NCBI RefSeq assembly: GCF_002441715.1
Contig: NZ_JXJX01000006.1
Location: 97,571 to 161,570, forward strand
DNA from: Pseudolactococcus plantarum
GTDB taxonomy: Bacteria; Bacillota; Bacilli; Lactobacillales; Streptococcaceae
DNA length: 64,000 nt
Reading direction: 5' to 3'
This document shows, piece by piece, positions 25,252 through 34,382 of this stretch (its first letter is position 1; each line of letters starts with the position of its first letter). A program made the translations under genes and the position numbers. Under the pieces are notes generated by a model. The model was not told the origin of the DNA. It saw nothing but the letters and a program-made list of their open reading frames with translations, and did no database searches.

Positions 25252-27831
25252 ATGGCTAACATTATTCAAAATTTAATTGAAAATGATAAAAAACAGTTAA
25301 AAAAATTACATAAAATGGCTGAAAAAGTTGAAGCGTATGAAGTTGACTTTGCAGCATTGCCTGATGAAGTACTTCAAGCAAAAACAGCCGAATTCAAAAC
25401 ACGTTATCAAAACGGTGAAACGTTAGACGACCTGCTTTATGAAGTATTTGCAGTCGCTCGTGAAGGTGCTAAACGCGTACTGGGTCTTTTTCCTTACCAT
25501 GTTCAAATTATGGGTGGGATCGTTTTGCATAATGGTGATGTACCTGAAATGAGAACCGGTGAAGGTAAAACGTTGACCGCAACTATGCCTGTGTATCTAA
25601 ACGCAATCGCTGGTGAAGGTGTGCATGTTGTGACAGTTAATGAATACCTTTCTGCACGTGATGCGACTGAGATGGGTGAACTTTATAACTGGCTTGGCTT
25701 AACTGTAGGGATTAATTCAGCTACTAAGTCTGCAGCTGAAAAACGTGAAGCCTATGCGTGTGATATCACGTACTCAACTAACTCAGAATTAGGTTTTGAT
25801 TATCTGCGTGATAATATGGTGACAACATTTGAAGAAATGTCACAACGTCCACTAAGTTTTGCCTTAGTTGATGAGGTCGATTCTATTTTAATTGATGAAG
25901 CTAGAACACCTTTGATTATTTCTGGTCAGGCAGAAAGTTCTAGTGCACTTTATTATCGTGCAGATCAGTTCGCAAAACAGTTGAATGGTCGTGAAGACTA
26001 CGAAGAAGGCGATGATTATAAGATTGATCTTCAGTCTAAAACAATTGGGTTAACAGAAGAAGGAATCGATAAAGCAGAAAAATTCTTTGCTATCGATAAC
26101 TTATATGACTTAGAAAATGCTGCATTAACGCATTATGTCGATAATGCATTGCGCGCTAATTATATCATGTTGCATGATTTTGACTACATGGTTGACGAAA
26201 ATAAAGAAGTTTTGATTGTTGACCAATTTACAGGTCGTGCTATGGAAGGTAGACGTTTTTCTGACGGCCTACACCAAGCGATTGAAGCTAAAGAAGCTGT
26301 GCCGATTCAAGACGAATCTAAAACGATGGCATCAATCACCTATCAAAACTATTTCCGTATGTATAAAAAACTCGCAGGAATGTCTGGTACTGCTAAAACA
26401 GAGGCAGAAGAATTCCGTGAGATTTATAATATGCAAATCATCCCAATACCAACGAATGTACCGGTTATTCGGGAAGATCATCCAGACTTGTTATATCCAA
26501 CGATTGAATCTAAATTTACAGCAGTTGTCGCTGATGTTAAAGACCGTCATGATAAAGGGCAACCTATCTTAATTGGTACAGTTGGTGTAGAAACATCCGA
26601 AGTGATTTCTAAACGATTAGTACAAGCTGGTATTCCGCATGAAGTCTTAAATGCTAAAAACCACTTTAGAGAAGCACAAATTATCATGAATGCCGGCCAA
26701 AAAGGTGCAGTTACGATCGCAACCAATATGGCTGGTCGTGGTACCGATATTAAACTCGGTGCGGGTGTTGTAGATCATCCAGAAGCTGAGTATAGAGGTC
26801 TTGCTGTTATCGGGACTGAACGTCATGAATCTCGCCGTATAGATAATCAGTTACGTGGACGTTCTGGTCGTCAAGGTGACCCAGGTATTTCTCAGTTTTA
26901 TTTGTCATTAGAAGATGATTTGATGCGTCGTTTTGGTAGTGAGCGTGTTGCTGCTATTTTAGATCGTTTCAAACTAGAAGGTGAAGATGCGGTGATAAAA
27001 TCACGCATGATCACAAATCAAATCGAAGCGTCTCAAAAACGAGTTGAGGGGAATAACTATGATTCTCGTAAACAAGTCTTGCAATATGATGATGTAATCC
27101 GTGAGCAACGTGAAGTTATCTATAAGCAACGCTATGAAGTGATTACTGCTGACAAGGATATGACCCCGCAATTATTAGGGATGTTCAAACGTACAATCGA
27201 CAGATTAGTTGATGGGCAAGCGCCATTAGGCAAATTAGATGAGACGGGCACACAGGATTTAATTGTCCAAGTTGAGAGTAACTTGTTACCAGATGGGGCA
27301 ATTACTACAGCTGAAATTGATAAATTGAACTTAGATGAAATCAAAGTTTTGATTTTTGAGAAAGTCAAACTTGTCTATGCTGAACAGATGGAAAAATTAT
27401 CTGACTCAGAACGTCAGTTAAGTTTCCAACAAGCTGTTATTCTTAGAACAGTTGATACAAACTGGTCAGATCATATCGACCAATTAGATCAAATGCGCCA
27501 AAGTGTCGGCTTACGTGGCTATGCACAAAACAATCCACTTGTAGAATATCAACAAGAAGCTTTTGCTATGTTTAATAATATGATCGGTGCGATTGAGTTT
27601 GAAGTAACACGTTTGATGATGAAAGCACAAATACATCCACAAACAACGATTCAGCAAGAAAACGGGCCTAAAATTGTCACAACGGCATCTCAAGAAAATC
27701 TAACGACTGTGGCTGCAGCTAAAACTGCAGATACTGAATTTGATTTTTCAAAAGTTGGTCGTAATGAGATTTGTCCATGTGGTTCTGGTAAGAAATTTAA
27801 GAATTGTCACGGACGTGCAGGTGCGCTTTAA
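25252..27831 (+). CDS. secA: Preprotein translocase ATPase SecA
   Basis: SecA drives secreted proteins such as Usp45 through SecYEG. 859 residues, the normal length. Seen: [14 protein letters not shown] (Walker A, near residue 103), [20 protein letters not shown] (motif II), [53 protein letters not shown] and the helical scaffold region [19 protein letters not shown] ([15 protein letters not shown]). It ends in the zinc-binding [13 protein letters not shown] that contacts SecB or lipid and ribosomes. It has a good promoter of its own. Confidence 0.97.
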   Translation: MANIIQNLIENDKKQLKKLHKMAEKVEAYEVDFAALPDEVLQAKTAEFKTRYQNGETLDDLLYEVFAVAREGAKRVLGLFPYHVQIMGGIVLHNGDVPEMRTGEGKTLTATMPVYLNAIAGEGVHVVTVNEYLSARDATEMGELYNWLGLTVGINSATKSAAEKREAYACDITYSTNSELGFDYLRDNMVTTFEEMSQRPLSFALVDEVDSILIDEARTPLIISGQAESSSALYYRADQFAKQLNGREDYEEGDDYKIDLQSKTIGLTEEGIDKAEKFFAIDNLYDLENAALTHYVDNALRANYIMLHDFDYMVDENKEVLIVDQFTGRAMEGRRFSDGLHQAIEAKEAVPIQDESKTMASITYQNYFRMYKKLAGMSGTAKTEAEEFREIYNMQIIPIPTNVPVIREDHPDLLYPTIESKFTAVVADVKDRHDKGQPILIGTVGVETSEVISKRLVQAGIPHEVLNAKNHFREAQIIMNAGQKGAVTIATNMAGRGTDIKLGAGVVDHPEAEYRGLAVIGTERHESRRIDNQLRGRSGRQGDPGISQFYLSLEDDLMRRFGSERVAAILDRFKLEGEDAVIKSRMITNQIEASQKRVEGNNYDSRKQVLQYDDVIREQREVIYKQRYEVITADKDMTPQLLGMFKRTIDRLVDGQAPLGKLDETGTQDLIVQVESNLLPDGAITTAEIDKLNLDEIKVLIFEKVKLVYAEQMEKLSDSERQLSFQQAVILRTVDTNWSDHIDQLDQMRQSVGLRGYAQNNPLVEYQQEAFAMFNNMIGAIEFEVTRLMMKAQIHPQTTIQQENGPKIVTTASQENLTTVAAAKTADTEFDFSKVGRNEICPCGSGKKFKNCHGRAGAL

Positions 27832-27867
27832 GCTGAACGACATGATTAGAAAATTGAAAGTATAAAA

Positions 27868-28893
27868 ATGACATTTAAACCATTATCGAAAAAGTTAGAA
27901 ATAGAAGATATCAAAGAATTAGGTAAACTCTCTGAGGCTACAAAAGCATTAAAAGCTAGTCGCGATTTAGAATTAGAGGCAATTATCAAAGGTGAAGATG
28001 ATAGAGTCTTGTTGGTCATCGGCCCATGTTCATCTGATAATGAAGAAGCTGCACTTGAATATGCTAGACGTTTAGCTAAACTTCAAGAAGAAGTTAAAGA
28101 TAAAATCTTTATGGTGATGCGTGTTTATACGGCAAAACCTCGTACAAATGGTGATGGCTATAAAGGGCTAATCCACCAACCTGATGCAACAGCACAACCT
28201 AATTTATTAAATGGGATCAAAGCTGTTCGTGAATTGCATTATAAAGTCATTACTGAGACAGGCTTGACGACAGCAGATGAGATGCTCTATCCTGAAAATC
28301 TTCGTATTATTGATGATTTAGTCAGCTATATTGCTGTAGGTGCACGTTCTGTTGAAAATCAACAACACCGATTTGTTGCCTCAGGTATTGATGTACCTGT
28401 TGGGTTGAAAAATCCAACATCTGGTAACCTTAACGTGATGTTTAATGGTATCTACGCTGCGCAATCCCCACAAAACTTTTTGTTTAACCGTACTGAAGTA
28501 GAAACTGAAGGAAATCCTTTAGCTCATGCTATTTTACGTGGTGCCTTAAATGAATATGGCAAAAATATCCCTAACTATTACACAGATAACTTGTTAGATA
28601 CGATTGCAAGCTATGATAAGATGGGGCTTGCTAATCCATTCATCATGATTGATACGAATCACGATAATTCAGGTAAGCGTTATTTAGAACAAATTCGTAT
28701 TGTTCGCCAAACCTTAATTAATCGCAAATGGAATCCATTGATTCAAAAATATGTTCGTGGCTTTATGATTGAATCGTATCTAGAAGATGGTCGTCAAGAT
28801 GAGCCGACTACTTTTGGTAAGTCGATTACGGATCCTTGTTTAGGATGGGATAAAACAGTTGCGTTGATCAACGAAATATATGAAACGCTTTAA
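27868..28893 (+). CDS. aroF: DAHP synthase (first of two in tandem)
   Basis: 3-deoxy-7-phosphoheptulonate synthase condenses PEP and erythrose 4-phosphate, the first step of the shikimate pathway. 341 residues of the AroG-like class I. Seen: VIGPCSSDNEEAA, VMRVYTAKPRTNGDGYKG (PEP site), ARSVENQQHRFVASG, GLKNPTSGNLNVM, DTNHDNSGKRYLEQ (metal site) and GFMIESYLEDGRQD. A near copy follows after 120 bases. It starts 36 bases after secA; the Shine-Dalgarno (TTGAAAG) is weak. The two copies may differ in feedback control by aromatic amino acids. Confidence 0.93.
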   Translation: MTFKPLSKKLEIEDIKELGKLSEATKALKASRDLELEAIIKGEDDRVLLVIGPCSSDNEEAALEYARRLAKLQEEVKDKIFMVMRVYTAKPRTNGDGYKGLIHQPDATAQPNLLNGIKAVRELHYKVITETGLTTADEMLYPENLRIIDDLVSYIAVGARSVENQQHRFVASGIDVPVGLKNPTSGNLNVMFNGIYAAQSPQNFLFNRTEVETEGNPLAHAILRGALNEYGKNIPNYYTDNLLDTIASYDKMGLANPFIMIDTNHDNSGKRYLEQIRIVRQTLINRKWNPLIQKYVRGFMIESYLEDGRQDEPTTFGKSITDPCLGWDKTVALINEIYETL

Positions 28894-28935
28894 TACTCAC
28901 GTCAGTTTAGTCGTGTTGTTAAAAAGTTAACTGAT

Positions 28936-28967
28936 AAAAAACTGGAGTCTACTTCGGCTTTTTATTT
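28936..28967 (+). terminator. Weak terminator between the DAHP synthase genes
   Basis: CTGGAG pairs with CTTCGG (two wobble pairs) around TCTA, inside an A5/T5 frame. It could lower transcription of the second copy relative to the first. Confidence 0.5.
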
Positions 28968-29013
28968 GAGCGTATTTGTCAGAATTTTATAAAAATTAGA
29001 AGGAAATATCAAA

Positions 29014-30045
29014 ATGGGAATTCATCAAAAGGGTAGCGTGATTAATATCGCGGAAATCAAAAAACATGCAAAATTATCAGATGACGCATTAGCTAAGAAA
29101 ACTGCGCGTGATAATGAATTAATGAATATAATTAAAGGCGAAGATGACCGTGTATTATTAGTCATCGGCCCATGTTCATCTGATAATGAGGCAGCAGTAT
29201 TAGATTATGCACATAGACTTGCTAGCTTACAAGAGAAAGTTAAAGACAAAATCTTTATGGTCATGCGTGTGTATACGGCTAAACCTAGAACTAATGGTGA
29301 CGGCTATAAAGGATTGATGCACCAACCAGATACCTCAAAATTACCTGATTTGATCAATGGGATTCATGCTGTTCGTGATTTACACTATAAAGTCATCACA
29401 CAAACAGGCTTGACAACTGCAGATGAGATGTTATATCCATCAAATTTACATATGGTAGATGACTTGGTAAGTTATCATGCCATAGGCGCTAGATCTGTTG
29501 AAGATCAAGAACACCGTTTTGTTGCTTCTGGTATTGATGTACCAACTGGTATGAAAAATCCAACTTCAGGCAATCTAAATGTTATGTTTAATGCGGTTCA
29601 TGCAGCGCAAAATAAACAAAATTTCTTATATGGCAATGCAGAAGTTGACACAGATGGTAATCCGCTTGCTCATGTTATTTTACGTGGTGCAACAAATGAA
29701 TATGGCGAAAACGTACCGAATTACTACTATGATGATTTACTAAAAGCAATTAATCAATACGAAAAAATGGGGCTTGCTAATCCATTTATCGTTGTAGATA
29801 CAAACCATGATAACTCAGGTAAACAATTCATGGAACAAATTCGTATCGTGCGTCAAACATTAATTAATAGAGACTGGAATGAAAAGATTAAGCAAACAGT
29901 TCGTGGCTTTATGATTGAGTCATATCTTGAAGATGGTCGCCAAGATACACCAGAAGTTTATGGTAAATCAATTACAGATCCTTGTTTAGGTTGGGATAAA
30001 ACACAAGAGTTGATCAATGAAATCTATGAAACGTTAACAAAATAA
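29014..30045 (+). CDS. aroF: DAHP synthase (second of two in tandem)
   Basis: 343 residues, same class and same motifs as the gene before it: VIGPCSSDNEAA, VMRVYTAKPRTNGDGYKGL, ARSVEDQEHRFVASG, GMKNPTSGNLNVMFN, DTNHDNSGKQFMEQ. The two proteins look roughly three-quarters identical; differences gather in the first 40 residues (MGIHQKGSVINIAEIKKHAKLS here), where the effector-binding surface of AroF/G/H proteins lies, and in the 180-230 stretch. An old tandem duplication with split regulation is the simplest reading. AGAAGGAAA precedes the ATG. Confidence 0.93.
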   Translation: MGIHQKGSVINIAEIKKHAKLSDDALAKKTARDNELMNIIKGEDDRVLLVIGPCSSDNEAAVLDYAHRLASLQEKVKDKIFMVMRVYTAKPRTNGDGYKGLMHQPDTSKLPDLINGIHAVRDLHYKVITQTGLTTADEMLYPSNLHMVDDLVSYHAIGARSVEDQEHRFVASGIDVPTGMKNPTSGNLNVMFNAVHAAQNKQNFLYGNAEVDTDGNPLAHVILRGATNEYGENVPNYYYDDLLKAINQYEKMGLANPFIVVDTNHDNSGKQFMEQIRIVRQTLINRDWNEKIKQTVRGFMIESYLEDGRQDTPEVYGKSITDPCLGWDKTQELINEIYETLTK

Positions 30046-30066
30046 AAAGGCGAAAGCCTTTTTATC
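30044..30066 (+). terminator. Terminator after the second DAHP synthase
   Basis: AAAAAGGC-GAAA-GCCTTTTT. Confidence 0.88.
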
Positions 30067-30156
30067 ATCTTCTCATTGAATAAAGTAGCGTGATGTATCT
30101 GATGAAAAGTTTTGAAAAGCCAATAGTGTCAGAGTCAAAAAAATATTGTCTTTTCA

Positions 30157-30185
30157 TTGCAAACCTTTTCATTTTGTGATAAACT
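30157..30185 (+). promoter_or_regulatory. ptsHI promoter
   Basis: TTGCAA (30157-30162), 17-bp spacer, TAAACT (30180-30185) preceded by TGA. Confidence 0.72.
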
Positions 30186-30251
30186 TATGTTGTTATAGCT
30201 TTGCCTAATGCAAAGTTAGAAAAAATCGAAAACACTAAGGAGAATGCAATC

Positions 30252-30521
30252 ATGGCATCTAAAGACTTTCACATCGTAGCTGAAACAGGTATCCACGCAC
30301 GTCCTGCAACTTTGCTTGTTCAAGCAGCTTCAAAATTCACTTCTGATATCAACCTTGAATATAAAGGTAAATCAGTAAACCTTAAATCAATCATGGGCGT
30401 TATGTCACTTGGTGTTGGTCAAGGCGCTGACGTTACAATTTCTGCTGAAGGTGCTGACGCTGCTGACGCAATTGCTGCAATCAGCGAAACTATGACTAAA
30501 GAAGGATTGGCTGGAGAATAA
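30252..30521 (+). CDS. ptsH: HPr phosphocarrier protein
   Basis: HPr passes phosphate from enzyme I to sugar-specific PTS components, including FruA of this window. 89 residues from the ATG at 30252 (AAGGAG upstream). His15, the phosphate carrier, lies in [10 protein letters not shown]. Ser46 lies in [13 protein letters not shown]; HPr kinase phosphorylates it so that HPr can act as CcpA corepressor, which ties it to the cre site before fruR. The codon choice is strongly biased, as expected for a very abundant protein. ptsI follows after 2 bases. Confidence 0.97.
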   Translation: MASKDFHIVAETGIHARPATLLVQAASKFTSDINLEYKGKSVNLKSIMGVMSLGVGQGADVTISAEGADAADAIAAISETMTKEGLAGE

Positions 30522-30523
30522 TC

Positions 30524-32251
30524 ATGACAGAGAAGCTTACAGGTATTGCCGCATCTAGCGGTGTCGCAGTTGCCAAAGCTTATCTACTGGTTCAACCGGA
30601 TTTGTCATTTGAGACAGTTACTGTCGAAAATACTGACAACGAAGAAGCTCGCTTGGATACTGCCCTTGAGGCCAGCACAGGCGAGCTTAACGTTATCCGA
30701 GAAAAAGCCGTAGAAAGCCTTGGAAACGAAGCAGCATCAGTTTTTGATGCACATTTGATGGTCTTGGCAGATCCAGAGATGATCGGTCAAATTAAAGAAA
30801 CTATTCGTGCTAAGAAAACAAATGCTGAAACTGCGCTTAAAGAAGTAACAGATATGTTTATCGGTATTTTTGAAGGTATGGAAGATAATCCATACATGCA
30901 AGAACGCGCTGCCGATATTAAAGACGTTACAAAACGTGTACTTGCAAATCTTCTTGGTAAAAAATTACCTAGCCCAGCAACGATTGACCAAGAGGTTATC
31001 GTAGTTGCGCACGATTTGACACCTTCTGATACAGCACAGTTAGACAAAAAATTTGTTAAAGCATTTATCACAAATATTGGTGGTCGTACAAGTCACTCAG
31101 CTATTATGGCACGTACACTTGAGATCCCTGCTGTACTTGGTACAAACAATATCACGTCACTTGTGACAGATGGTCAACTTTTGGCTGTTAACGGTATTAC
31201 AGGTGATGTTATTATTGAGCCAAGTGAATCTGAACAAGCAGAATTTATAGCTGCTGGTAAAACTTATGCAGATCAAAAAGCTGAGTGGGCATTACTTAAA
31301 GATGCTAAAACACTAACAGCAGATGGTAAACATTTTGAATTAGCTGCTAACATCGGTACACCTAAAGATGTTGAAGGTGTTAATCATAACGGTGGTGAAG
31401 CTGTTGGTCTTTATCGTACTGAATTCTTATACATGGATTCTCAAGATTTCCCAACTGAAGATGAGCAATTTGAAGCTTATAAAGCAGTTCTTGAAGGTAT
31501 GAATGGTAAACCAGTCGTTGTTAGAACGATGGATATCGGTGGAGATAAGGAATTACCTTATTTCGACTTACCAAAAGAAATGAATCCTTTCCTTGGTTAC
31601 CGTGCACTCCGTATTAGCTTATCTGAGGGTGGAGATGCGATGTTCCGTACACAAATACGTGCCTTACTTCGTGCTTCTGTTCATGGTAAATTACGCATCA
31701 TGTTCCCTATGGTAGCGTTACTTACAGAATTCCGTGCAGCTAAGAAAATATTTGATGAAGAAAAAGCAAACTTAGTCTCTGAAGGTGTCGTTGTCGCTGA
31801 TGATATCCAAGTTGGTATTATGATCGAAATTCCTGCAGCAGCAATGCTTGCAGACCAATTCGCTAAAGAAGTAGATTTCTTCTCAATCGGAACTAACGAT
31901 CTAATCCAATATACAATGGCTGCTGACCGTATGAATGAGCAAGTTGCTTATTTATACCAACCTTACAACCCATCAATTTTGCGTTTAATTAACAATGTTG
32001 TTAAAGCAGCGCATGCTGAAGGTAAATGGGCTGGTATGTGTGGTGAAATGGCTGGAGATCAAACAGCTGTACCGCTTCTTGTGGGTATGGGACTTGATGA
32101 ATTCTCTATGTCAGCTACATCAATTTTACAAACACGTAGCTTGATGAAACGTCTTGATACAACTAAGATGCAAGAATTAGCTAATAAAGCATTAACTGAA
32201 TGTGGTACTTTGGAAGAAGTTGTCGCTTTAGTTGAAGCTTATACAAAATAA
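30524..32251 (+). CDS. ptsI: PTS enzyme I (PEP-protein phosphotransferase)
   Basis: Enzyme I takes phosphate from PEP and gives it to HPr. 575 residues. Seen: N-terminal HPr-binding part; the active His in [19 protein letters not shown] (about residue 190); and the C-terminal PEP-binding TIM barrel with [65 protein letters not shown] and the catalytic Cys in GMCGEMAGD. Forms one operon with ptsH. Confidence 0.97.
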   Translation: MTEKLTGIAASSGVAVAKAYLLVQPDLSFETVTVENTDNEEARLDTALEASTGELNVIREKAVESLGNEAASVFDAHLMVLADPEMIGQIKETIRAKKTNAETALKEVTDMFIGIFEGMEDNPYMQERAADIKDVTKRVLANLLGKKLPSPATIDQEVIVVAHDLTPSDTAQLDKKFVKAFITNIGGRTSHSAIMARTLEIPAVLGTNNITSLVTDGQLLAVNGITGDVIIEPSESEQAEFIAAGKTYADQKAEWALLKDAKTLTADGKHFELAANIGTPKDVEGVNHNGGEAVGLYRTEFLYMDSQDFPTEDEQFEAYKAVLEGMNGKPVVVRTMDIGGDKELPYFDLPKEMNPFLGYRALRISLSEGGDAMFRTQIRALLRASVHGKLRIMFPMVALLTEFRAAKKIFDEEKANLVSEGVVVADDIQVGIMIEIPAAAMLADQFAKEVDFFSIGTNDLIQYTMAADRMNEQVAYLYQPYNPSILRLINNVVKAAHAEGKWAGMCGEMAGDQTAVPLLVGMGLDEFSMSATSILQTRSLMKRLDTTKMQELANKALTECGTLEEVVALVEAYTK

Positions 32252-32256
32252 GAAAA

Positions 32257-32289
32257 ATGTTCTGGTGTTCACGCATCAGAACTTTTTTC
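32257..32289 (+). terminator. ptsHI terminator
   Basis: 9-bp stem with one G-T pair (32259-32267 with 32274-32282), then six T. Confidence 0.85.
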
Positions 32290-32300
32290 TTTAAGCAAGT

Positions 32301-32334
32301 AAAAACACGTGGGATCATCACGCGTGTTTTTTTT
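32301..32334. terminator. Second, two-way terminator before tRNA-Leu
   Basis: AAAAACACG (32301-32309) with CGTGTTTTT (32323-32331). It lies just behind the 3' end of the minus-strand tRNA. Confidence 0.7.
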
Positions 32335-32347
32335 ATTTTTTTCTTGA

Positions 32348-32429
32348 TGCGGAGAAAGGGATTTGAACCCTCACACCCTAAGGATACATGCACCTGAAGC
32401 ATGCGCGTCTGCCATTCCGCCACCTCCGC
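32348..32429 (-). tRNA. tRNA-Leu (CAG anticodon)
   Basis: Cloverleaf on the minus strand: acceptor GCGGAGG with TCTCCGC, D-arm with GGCGGAATGGCAGACGC, anticodon stem CATGC/GCATG around TTCAGGT (anticodon CAG, reads CUG), a long variable arm typical of Leu (TATCCTTAGGGTG), and T-arm GAGGGTTCAAATCCCTTT. Discriminator A; CCA is not encoded. An extended -10 TGC-TATAAT on the minus strand (32445-32440) lies just upstream. Confidence 0.95.
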
Positions 32430-32594
32430 GTACTTGTTCATTATAGCAAAAAACAACAGAAAGTACTTTGATGATGTCGTATAGTTTTATGTAAAATGAG
32501 TCATTAGTCTGTTTAGTGCTTCATTTTTAGCAGTTTGGTGGCGATCAAATGGAAGATTTTGGAAGAGATTTTTATAATTGATAGTTTTTGGAAG

Positions 32595-32635
32595 ATAATG
32601 CTTGACAATGATAAATAATGCTTGTATAATGATAA
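32595..32635 (+). promoter_or_regulatory. fru operon promoter built from a tandem repeat
   Basis: Consensus promoter TTGACA (32602-32607), 17 bp, TATAAT (32625-32630). It lies in two nearly equal ~20-bp direct repeats (32595-32614 and 32615-32635, pattern ATAATGCTTG..AATGATAA). The first supplies the -35, the second the -10. These repeats are good candidates for FruR binding. Confidence 0.82.
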
Positions 32636-32649
32636 CGCAAGCGGTTACA
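32636..32649 (+). promoter_or_regulatory. cre site (CcpA)
   Basis: CGCAAGCGGTTACA fits the cre consensus WGWAARCGYTWNCW at 11 of 14 positions, with the central AAGCG intact. It covers the expected transcription start, so CcpA/HPr-Ser-P would repress. Confidence 0.65.
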
Positions 32650-32728
32650 AAACAAAAAGTTTTTAGTGAAAAAGGGATTAGGTCGTCATACTTCCTAATT
32701 AAACTACCACTAAAATGTTAGGATTGTT

Positions 32729-33451
32729 ATGTTAAAAAAGGCTAGAAAAGAAAAGATTTTAGACCTAGTGAACCATAGTGGTTATGTCACATTAGAATTT
32801 TTAGCTCAAGAGTTAGAGACGAGTGAATCGACAGTTAGACGAGATTTGACTGAGCTAGATCACACGCATAAACTTAAACGACTGCACGGTGGTGCTGAAA
32901 GTCTTGAGAGTCTTCGCTATGAAGAGAATGTTGCTGAAAAGTCTGTCAAGCACGTCGCAGAAAAACGTTTGATAGCTAAAAAAGCTGTTGAAAAACTTGA
33001 AGATGGTGATGTGATTTTTATGGATGCCGGAACCACGGTAGCCATGATGACACCATACATATCCGATGTGGGTAATCTGACAGTCGTGACTAATTCAGTG
33101 CATACAGCCTCAGAATTACTAGATCGACAGATTAAAACGATTGTTATCGGAGGTGTTGTTAAGGCAACAACAGATGCTGTCACTGGAAATGTCGCCGTCC
33201 AGCAAATCATGTCATTTAACTTTAGTAAGGCCTTTGTCGGGGCTAATGGTATTTCACGTGATGGTGGTATCACAACGCCAGATGACGAAGAAGCGACGAT
33301 TAAGCGATTGGTTTTAGGGCAAGCTAAAAAGAAATTTATACTTGCTGACAGTTCAAAATTAGGTAAAATTTATTTTGCAAAAATTGCAGAATTTGATAAA
33401 AGTATTGAGATAATAACGGAGGAAATCAATGATTTACACAGTAACACTTAA
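32729..33451 (+). CDS. fruR: DeoR-family regulator of the fructose operon
   Basis: 240 residues. N-terminal winged helix (residues about 5-57: KARKEKILDLVNHSGYVTLEFLAQELETSESTVRRDLTEL), then the DeoR sensor domain of the phosphoribosyl isomerase fold with DGDVIFMDAGTT and VVTNSVHTASEL, and GANGISRDGGITTPDDEEA. Members of this group sense fructose 1-phosphate. It heads the operon fruR-fruK-fruA and overlaps fruK by 23 bases. The leader (about 92 bases) can fold: 32661-32668 pairs with 32708-32715, with 32677-32682 and 32694-32699 inside. Confidence 0.93.
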   Translation: MLKKARKEKILDLVNHSGYVTLEFLAQELETSESTVRRDLTELDHTHKLKRLHGGAESLESLRYEENVAEKSVKHVAEKRLIAKKAVEKLEDGDVIFMDAGTTVAMMTPYISDVGNLTVVTNSVHTASELLDRQIKTIVIGGVVKATTDAVTGNVAVQQIMSFNFSKAFVGANGISRDGGITTPDDEEATIKRLVLGQAKKKFILADSSKLGKIYFAKIAEFDKSIEIITEEINDLHSNT

Positions 33452-34340
33452 CCCATCTATTGACTTTTTAGTCAGATTACCAGAATTTAAAGTGGGTGAA
33501 GTTAACCGCATGACGAGTGACGATAAATTCCCAGGTGGTAAAGGGATTAATGTTTCACGTATCCTATCTCGTATTGATTCAAGTTCGACAGCATTTGGTT
33601 TTCTTGGTGGATTTACTGGTGAGTTTATCAAAACGAAGTTGGAAGCTGAACAAATCGTGACAGATTTTGTAACTATTACATCAGATACAAGAATCAATGT
33701 TAAGATTAAGTCTGACATTGAAAGTGAAATTAATGGTGCTGGTCCAGAGATAACAGATGCAGAGCGTGCAGCTTTCATCGATAAATTATCAGTATTGAAA
33801 CCTTCAGATATCGTTGTATTGGCTGGTTCTGCACCAGCAAGTCTAGGTCAAAATTTTTATCTAGATGTTATTGAAAAAATAAAATCACAAGGTGCAGAAT
33901 TTGTCATCGATATTGAAGGTGACGTACTTGTGAAATCACTTGCCAATAAACCATTAGTGGTAAAACCCAATAATCATGAACTTGGCGCGATTTATGGTGT
34001 GACATTTGATTCAGTTGAAGAGCTTATTCCTTATGGACATAAACTTTTAACTGATGGTGCACAATACGCAATGATTTCTATGGCTGGAGATGGTGCACTC
34101 CTTTTTGCAGATGGCAAAACTTATTTTGCCAAAGCTGTTAAGGGTGTTGTGAAAAATTCAGTGGGTGCAGGTGATTCTATGATTGCTGGTTTTGTAGGTG
34201 AATTTGCAAAATCACATGATGCAGTTAAGGCCTTTAAACAAGGTGTTGCCTGTGGTACTGCAACAGCGTTTTCAGATGATTTAGCTTCAGCAGCATTCAT
34301 CGAAGAAATCGCTAAACAGGTTGTTGTTGAAGAACGGTAA
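33429..34340 (+). CDS. fruK: 1-phosphofructokinase
   Basis: Phosphorylates fructose 1-phosphate, the product of FruA, to fructose 1,6-bisphosphate. 303 residues of the PfkB family. Seen: MIYTVTLNPSIDF at the start, PGGKGINVSRIL, VLAGSAPASLG, VKPNNHELG and the C-terminal PfkB signature with the catalytic Asp (NSVGAGDSMIAGF). GGAGG within the end of fruR serves as its ribosome binding site. Belongs between fruR and fruA in the usual order. Confidence 0.96.
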   Translation: MIYTVTLNPSIDFLVRLPEFKVGEVNRMTSDDKFPGGKGINVSRILSRIDSSSTAFGFLGGFTGEFIKTKLEAEQIVTDFVTITSDTRINVKIKSDIESEINGAGPEITDAERAAFIDKLSVLKPSDIVVLAGSAPASLGQNFYLDVIEKIKSQGAEFVIDIEGDVLVKSLANKPLVVKPNNHELGAIYGVTFDSVEELIPYGHKLLTDGAQYAMISMAGDGALLFADGKTYFAKAVKGVVKNSVGAGDSMIAGFVGEFAKSHDAVKAFKQGVACGTATAFSDDLASAAFIEEIAKQVVVEER

Positions 34341-34382
34341 TTAGGATTTATATTATAGTTTTTATATTAGAAAGGTTTTCTT

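Noticed and set aside
32181..32456. Minus-strand 91-codon frame
   Set aside because: It covers the tRNA-Leu gene and two terminators; it is a shadow frame.
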